NCBI RefSeq assembly: GCF_017591435.1
Contig: NC_059278.1
Span: 14,329,956 to 14,393,955 of the forward strand
Reading direction: 5' to 3'
Length of the DNA stretch: 64,000 nt
From: Portunus trituberculatus
Taxonomy: Eukaryota; Arthropoda; Malacostraca; Decapoda; Portunidae
This document shows positions 58,585 to 64,000 of the stretch, piece after piece (positions within the stretch are counted from its first letter, which is position 1; every line of letters starts with the position of its first letter). A program made the position numbers and the translations under genes. The notes under the pieces are model-generated. The model made no database searches. It was not told the origin of the DNA and saw only the letters and a program-made list of their open reading frames with translations.

Positions 58585-61015
58585 AGTAATTAACGAAACG
58601 CAGAAAAAGAAGAGCAGTATTCTGTTCTCTAGTTATCCCAACACCTCGCTCGCCACATTCTATCCACATACTCCACAGCCCCAGTCTTCCCTTCACTCGT
58701 CCCTTTACACAATACACAGTCCCAGCAGTAACACCATCCATTCCCTTCCTGTCTTCACTCTTTCATCCCTATTATGCCCTTATTCAGTGAAAATCAATTG
58801 CATCATCTCATGCCTGTCTCCCTCATACTTCTCACACTCCAGCATGACATGCTCCACCATCTCGTCCTTCCCCATGTCACAACCTGGCACACCTTGCTGC
58901 GGGACTCAGACCACCTGTAGTTCCTTGCATTCACATCCATACACTGTGCCCTAGCTCGGAAGAGATTACCACCCAGGCTGCCATCATACCACCTTTCATA
59001 CATAGAGGTTTCCTTTCCCTTGTACCATTCCAAAGTAATATCTTTCGTTCCATCTCATTCCTCCACATGTTCAGTCCCACCCATCACCTCTCTGTCTATC
59101 TCACTCTTCCATTTCCTCGCATCCCATTCAGTTCCTACTCTGCCTCCTCTTGTCACGATCCATTCACGCTCACTTTGATTCCTCCCAGCCATTCTCATCC
59201 CCCCATACAACTTATAATCCACTCCTCTGTCATTCTCGTGCACCTCTTTCTCCATTTACTCCCACTTTCATTTCATAGGTATATCTTTTTCACTATTCTT
59301 TCATCATCCATTCTTTCCAACCTAACCTTGTATCTAAATGTGGCTTTAACTAGTCTTTCCCTAAAAGAACTCCATCTCATATCACCTCTCAAAGCTTCTA
59401 CTGTTGTGTACCTCGGTGCGTTCAGTGCCATTCTACCTATTCTATTCTGTCCCACTTCTAGCTTAAATTATCAATTTCAGTTTCATTCAACACAATCACA
59501 TCCATACCATACATTATACTGGGCACAGCCACACTCTTCCACACTTCTCTCAGCACATCATATTTACTTGCTCTCATTCTAGCTGCACTCCCCAATCGTC
59601 CTACTCACTGGTTCACTAAACCTATCTTTTCATTCTTTGTCTTTTCACACCCACTTAGACTCACCCACATCCCCAAGTACTTATATTCTCGTGCCAGATT
59701 CATCTCATTCTCTCCAGTTCTCTTTACTGCATTGCTTTCATCCTCAGACCTATTCACTATCATCACCTCACTTTTTCACTACTAAACCAAACTCCAAAGT
59801 TTCTTCCATATCCATCCACAACATCCAACAAACTCTGCAACTCATCTGCTGAGTCATTCATGACCACTACGTCATCTGCATAAAGAAGCACACTTATCTA
59901 ATCATTCCCCACTCTTACTCCTGCATTCATTCTTCTCCGTCTGGTCGCTAACTCCCCAGTATATAAACTGAAAAGGGTTGATGACAAAATAGATCCTTGT
60001 CTAACTCTCTCTCACTCTTCACCCAGTCTGTCTCTATATCTCCTAGTCTGTATTTAGCTCTGATGTCAACATACATGCTACGCACTATGTTGATTATTTT
60101 TCACTCAACCCAAGCTTTGCTAAGACTGACTAACATTTCCGTATTCACCCTGTCATATTTTTTTTTTATATCCAAAAAACCTAAATACAGTTTACCTCTC
60201 TCCTTTCTTTTTTTTTTTTCTCAATAATTTCATTCACCATAAATAAGTTATCCTCAGCCCATCTGTCCACGCAGAAACCATTCTGTTATTCTCCTAACAC
60301 TCCAGCTCGCTCAATCCTTTTACACAATCTCCCATTCATCACTGCACTAAACACTTTACATATATTGCATTTCAGCTGGTTAAATACCTCAGTCATCTTG
60401 TTAATACAAACCTCCCCACCATTTTTATACATCTCATACGGTATCCCATCTGGCCCTGCTGCCTTCCCATTCTTCTGCCGTTTCACACATCTCTCTACCT
60501 CCTCCTTGCTGAATCTCTCATTCAGTTTATCTGCATTCTTCTTCTCCATTGTCACACATCCTTCTCTCACACTTCACCTACACCACCCACCTCTTCCCAG
60601 AACTGTCTTATTGCCTCCCTGATCTCATTCTTCTCTCTTATTACTTCCCCATTCACTTTCAGACTCTCCTCACCAACATTTTCTGACATATTCTCACCTC
60701 TCATGAACTTGTACCATTTACGGCCACCTTTTTTTTTTTTATATTTTTATTTATACCATGTGGGCTTTTCACGGGAATTTATGGGCTAAAGGAGATACTT
60801 TTTGGGTACCCCCTATCTCAAAGCCCATCCGCTAGGAAACCGTTGCCCCGAGAGAGGAAGCCTACACTCGGACCGTGGACAGGATTCGAACCCGTGCGCT
60901 TGGAGACCCCTCGGATCCCAAAGCACGCATGGTTCCATTGTACCATGGCGGCCCTTCCATGCCATTCTCTCTAAAAGATTCGATCACACTTTACTTTAGC
61001 CTTCAGTCTCACTAA
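58585..61015 (-). mobile_element. LINE G copy 2, longer, with RT remnants
   Basis: Minus strand. Starts (60570-60286) with NADKLNERFSKEEVERCVKR and AAGPDGIPYEMYKNGGEV, then remnants of the catalytic region near 59880 (complement encoding YADDVVVMNDSADELQSLL) and SEKV, and the tail blocks seen in copy 1 (GQNRIGRMALNAPRYTTVEA, LRGDMRWSSFRERLVKATFR, YDGSLGGNLFRARAQCMDVN). Many stops. A tRNA-derived SINE interrupts it at 60725-60957. Confidence 0.78.
60725..60957 (-). mobile_element. tRNA-derived SINE with A-rich tail
   Basis: On the minus strand the head reads GGCCGCCATGGTACAATGG (A box) and ACGGGTTCGAATCCTG (B box), with a long variable region as in Leu/Ser tRNAs. A body of about 150 bp with CGGTTTCCTAGCGGATGGGC follows, then an A-rich tail (complement of 60731-60743). 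It lies within LINE G copy 2. Confidence 0.78.
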
Positions 61016-61061
61016 CTAACCTGAAGATTCAGAAGGGAGGATGTTTCAAGTCAAAGTTTTT

Positions 61062-61080
61062 CTTATTTATTTATTTTATA
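61062..61080 (-). terminator. Polyadenylation hexamers of the cuticle gene
   Basis: Overlapping AATAAA hexamers on the minus strand, about 120-135 nt past the stop codon at 61198. Confidence 0.6.
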
Positions 61081-61197
61081 TTAGAAAAGAATATACATTG
61101 GATACCATGAAATCCCTAGTAGTGATTGTGTTCATGGAGGTGTTATTCATTGAGTGCTGTTGGTGATGGACCAAGCAGGGTTTTGAGTTGAGGGAAT

Positions 61198-62175
61198 TTA
61201 CTCGAAGAACTGGATGGCAGTTCCATCAGAAAGAAGAGCACCGGAATGACCCTCGATAACGACCTCAACACCAGGAGGAAGCTGGAACAGCTGCCCGGTG
61301 GGTGTGACGTAGCCTGAGGGACCCTTGATGGAGTCGATGAGGGGGGAGGAACGCTTCTTACGGAACTGGACGTTCTCACCGTTGGAAAGGACGGCGCCAG
61401 TCTCTGACATGAGGACGATTTCCACACCAGGAGGAAGGTGCCTCTTCTGTCCGTCCTTGAAGAGCACGCCAGAAGGTCCTTCCAGCAGTACATCACGCTT
61501 CTTGCGGAACTGGACGTTCTCACCGTTGGAAAGGACGGCGCCAGCCTCTGACATGAGGACGATTTCCACACCAGGAGGAAGGTGCCTCTTCTGTCCGTCC
61601 TCAAAGAGCACGCCAGAGGGTCCCTCCAACAACACAGCTCGCTTAGTGCGGGTGACAGGAAGTCCATCTCGGTCCAGCTGCACGTGTTTGCCGTCAGCAG
61701 TGATGGCTCCAGAGGACCCAATCAGAAGGATGTTCTCGGCCTGGTCGTGAGTGAACTGGACGTTGTTTCCGTCGGGCATAACGATGCCAGTTTGGCCCAA
61801 CTGGGCGTGGGCGCCCACCGCCATGACACACAGCACTACCTGCAAAGGACTTTTTTTTTAACAAAACTCTTCTGAGGTTGAACGTTTCGTTATATTGGTC
61901 TTATTAGTATTCAATCCTGCTACTCTTATGATTTTCACGGGAAAAGAACATGATTGTTCTGTCCTCGGATAAGCAGATTATTGAGCTCTTCACAGTTCGC
62001 TCTTATTGTTCCTTTCCTGAAATAAAATTTTACTTTCCAAATCCACCGTGAGAGGAAGATTTGGTCTCAATGGTGTGTGAGTGGAGGTGTGGTGAGAGAT
62101 GGTGTCAATAGATGTTTGTTGCAGAACTGAGCCAAGTATCCTTAGGTTACTTGTGAGACGTACCAGAATCTTCAT
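61198..62175 (-). CDS. Calcified-cuticle protein with crustacean 18-residue repeats, likely polyprotein
   Basis: Two exons: 62175-62164 (MKIL, donor CTG|GTACGT) and 61839-61198 (acceptor CTTTGCAG), giving 217 residues. The short first exon supplies the start of a secretion signal, MKILVVLCVMAVGAHAQ. The rest is made of crustacean cuticle repeats of the form G-x-S/P-G-x-x-x-x-D/N-G-x-x-x-x-F/L (GQTGIVMPDGNNVQF, GSSGAITADGKHVQL, EGPSGVLFEDGQKRHL, SEAGAVLSNGENVQF and others), an extracellular matrix protein class of the decapod exoskeleton. Three R-x-K-R sites (RTKR, RKKR, RKKR) separate four segments. The two middle segments are a near-identical 48-residue (144-bp) tandem duplication. A TATA box precedes the gene. 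The alternative reading from an ATG at 61845 lacks a proper signal start. Confidence 0.9.
62164..62175 (-). CDS. Cuticle gene exon 1 (MKIL)
   Basis: Four codons in a good start context (ACCACCATGAAG) followed by GTACGT. A 4-codon first exon that begins the signal peptide is the usual layout of arthropod cuticle genes. It joins exon 2 in phase 0. Confidence 0.85.
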
Positions 62176-62256
62176 GGTGGTTGAGGTGAGGTCCTGCAGA
62201 ACTCCTCGCTGGCTACTGCGTGAACTTCAAACTGTAGCGAATGGCCCACCAATCTG

Positions 62257-62265
62257 CTTTATATA
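62257..62265 (-). promoter_or_regulatory. TATA box of the cuticle gene
   Basis: TATATAAAG on the minus strand, 82-90 nt upstream of the ATG, which allows a 5' UTR of about 50 nt. A second TATA-like TATATAAGG lies near 62323. Confidence 0.75.
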
Positions 62266-62473
62266 CCCCACTGTTGCTTAATCTTACCCCCTCGACCTTT
62301 CTCCTATAAGCTGTTTACCTTCGCCTTATATAAATGTCTGAGAGCATTTTGGTTGATAGAAATAATGGTGTGGTTTGTCTCATTCGTGTCTCTTGGTTAA
62401 CGGCGCAAGATGATTGGTTTAAAACTTTGATTAAATAATTTGGCAAAAACACAACCTAATGAAAAGAAAATCA

Positions 62474-62595
<122 letters not shown>

Positions 62596-62597
62596 AT

Positions 62598-63690
<1,093 letters not shown>

Positions 63691-63693
63691 TTA

Positions 63694-63697
<4 letters not shown>

Positions 63698-63727
<30 letters not shown>
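63698..63727. repeat. (CA)n microsatellite with AACTAAAT tail
   Basis: About 15 CA units followed by degenerate CTAAATAA units to 63765. Confidence 0.95.
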
Positions 63728-63731
<4 letters not shown>

Positions 63732-63800
63732 TAACTAAATAACCAACTAAATAACTAACTAATTAAGGAGACTAAGTGGTTGATATAACATGTGATTTTC

Positions 63801-63802
<2 letters not shown>

Positions 63803-63893
<91 letters not shown>
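63803..63893. repeat. (TA)n microsatellite
   Basis: About 45 AT units near the right edge. Confidence 0.97.
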
Positions 63894-63894
<1 letters not shown>

Positions 63895-64000
63895 CTTATT
63901 AAAAGGAGACTATCTCATCTTTTGTCAGTAAGACCCCGCATTCAGAAAACATATGTTCTCTCACTACTGTTATTTTCAAAGGGTACGAAAATCTCAGGGG

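Noticed and set aside
61143..61721. 192-codon frame overlapping the cuticle gene
   Set aside because: It is the +1 shadow of the repetitive cuticle frame and has no signal peptide or conserved motif.

Overview
The window looks like nuclear DNA of a decapod crustacean, probably a crab or lobster relative. It is AT-rich and intron-rich, with very long dinucleotide microsatellites (CA, GA, TA). It carries a crustacean calcified-cuticle protein gene with the 18-residue cuticle repeat, and it is crowded with LINEs, tRNA-derived SINEs and cut-and-paste elements. No species can be named from sequence alone.

Three host genes are well supported, all on the minus strand. (1) A TMEM214 orthologue (ER membrane protein) runs from 28341 down to 629. 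Thirteen coding exons were joined by splice sites whose phases agree throughout; the last coding part lies beyond the left edge. Its introns hold most of the transposons of the left half and also a 392-codon same-strand ORF of unknown function (13251-14429). (2) A four-exon gene at 41751-38827 encodes a FAR1/FLYWCH-like, SWIM-family-type N-terminal zinc-binding region followed by a non-transposase C-terminus; its 5' end is not found. (3) A two-exon cuticle gene (62175-61198) has a TATA box, a signal peptide, a recent 144-bp internal duplication and three evenly spaced R-x-K-R sites, so it looks like a polyprotein precursor of small (about 4.6 kDa) cuticle proteins.

Mobile DNA explains most of the rest. 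At 1.6-5.6 kb, pieces of a CR1/Jockey-type LINE and a tRNA-Val-derived SINE lie head to tail on the minus strand, each junction being a (TG)n tract. A mirror-image train of four copies, one nearly full length, lies on the plus strand at 44.3-52.55 kb. At 30.2-37.35 kb four elements are nested: a TA-flanked element holds a PIF/Harbinger element, which holds a hAT-like MITE, which holds a Ty3-type LTR retrotransposon with an SGNH-esterase reading frame. At 42.1-44.2 kb a hAT-like element contains another, which contains a LINE 3' end. At 52.6-61.0 kb lie minus-strand LINEs of a different (YADD) type, with small SINE-like inserts.

The most interesting observations are the putative cuticle polyprotein, the microsatellite-linked LINE/SINE trains, the esterase frame in the LTR element, and the intronic 392-aa ORF with three SSxE(D/N)L motifs. 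All calls come from reading the sequence; homology was judged by recognition of family motifs, with no search run.
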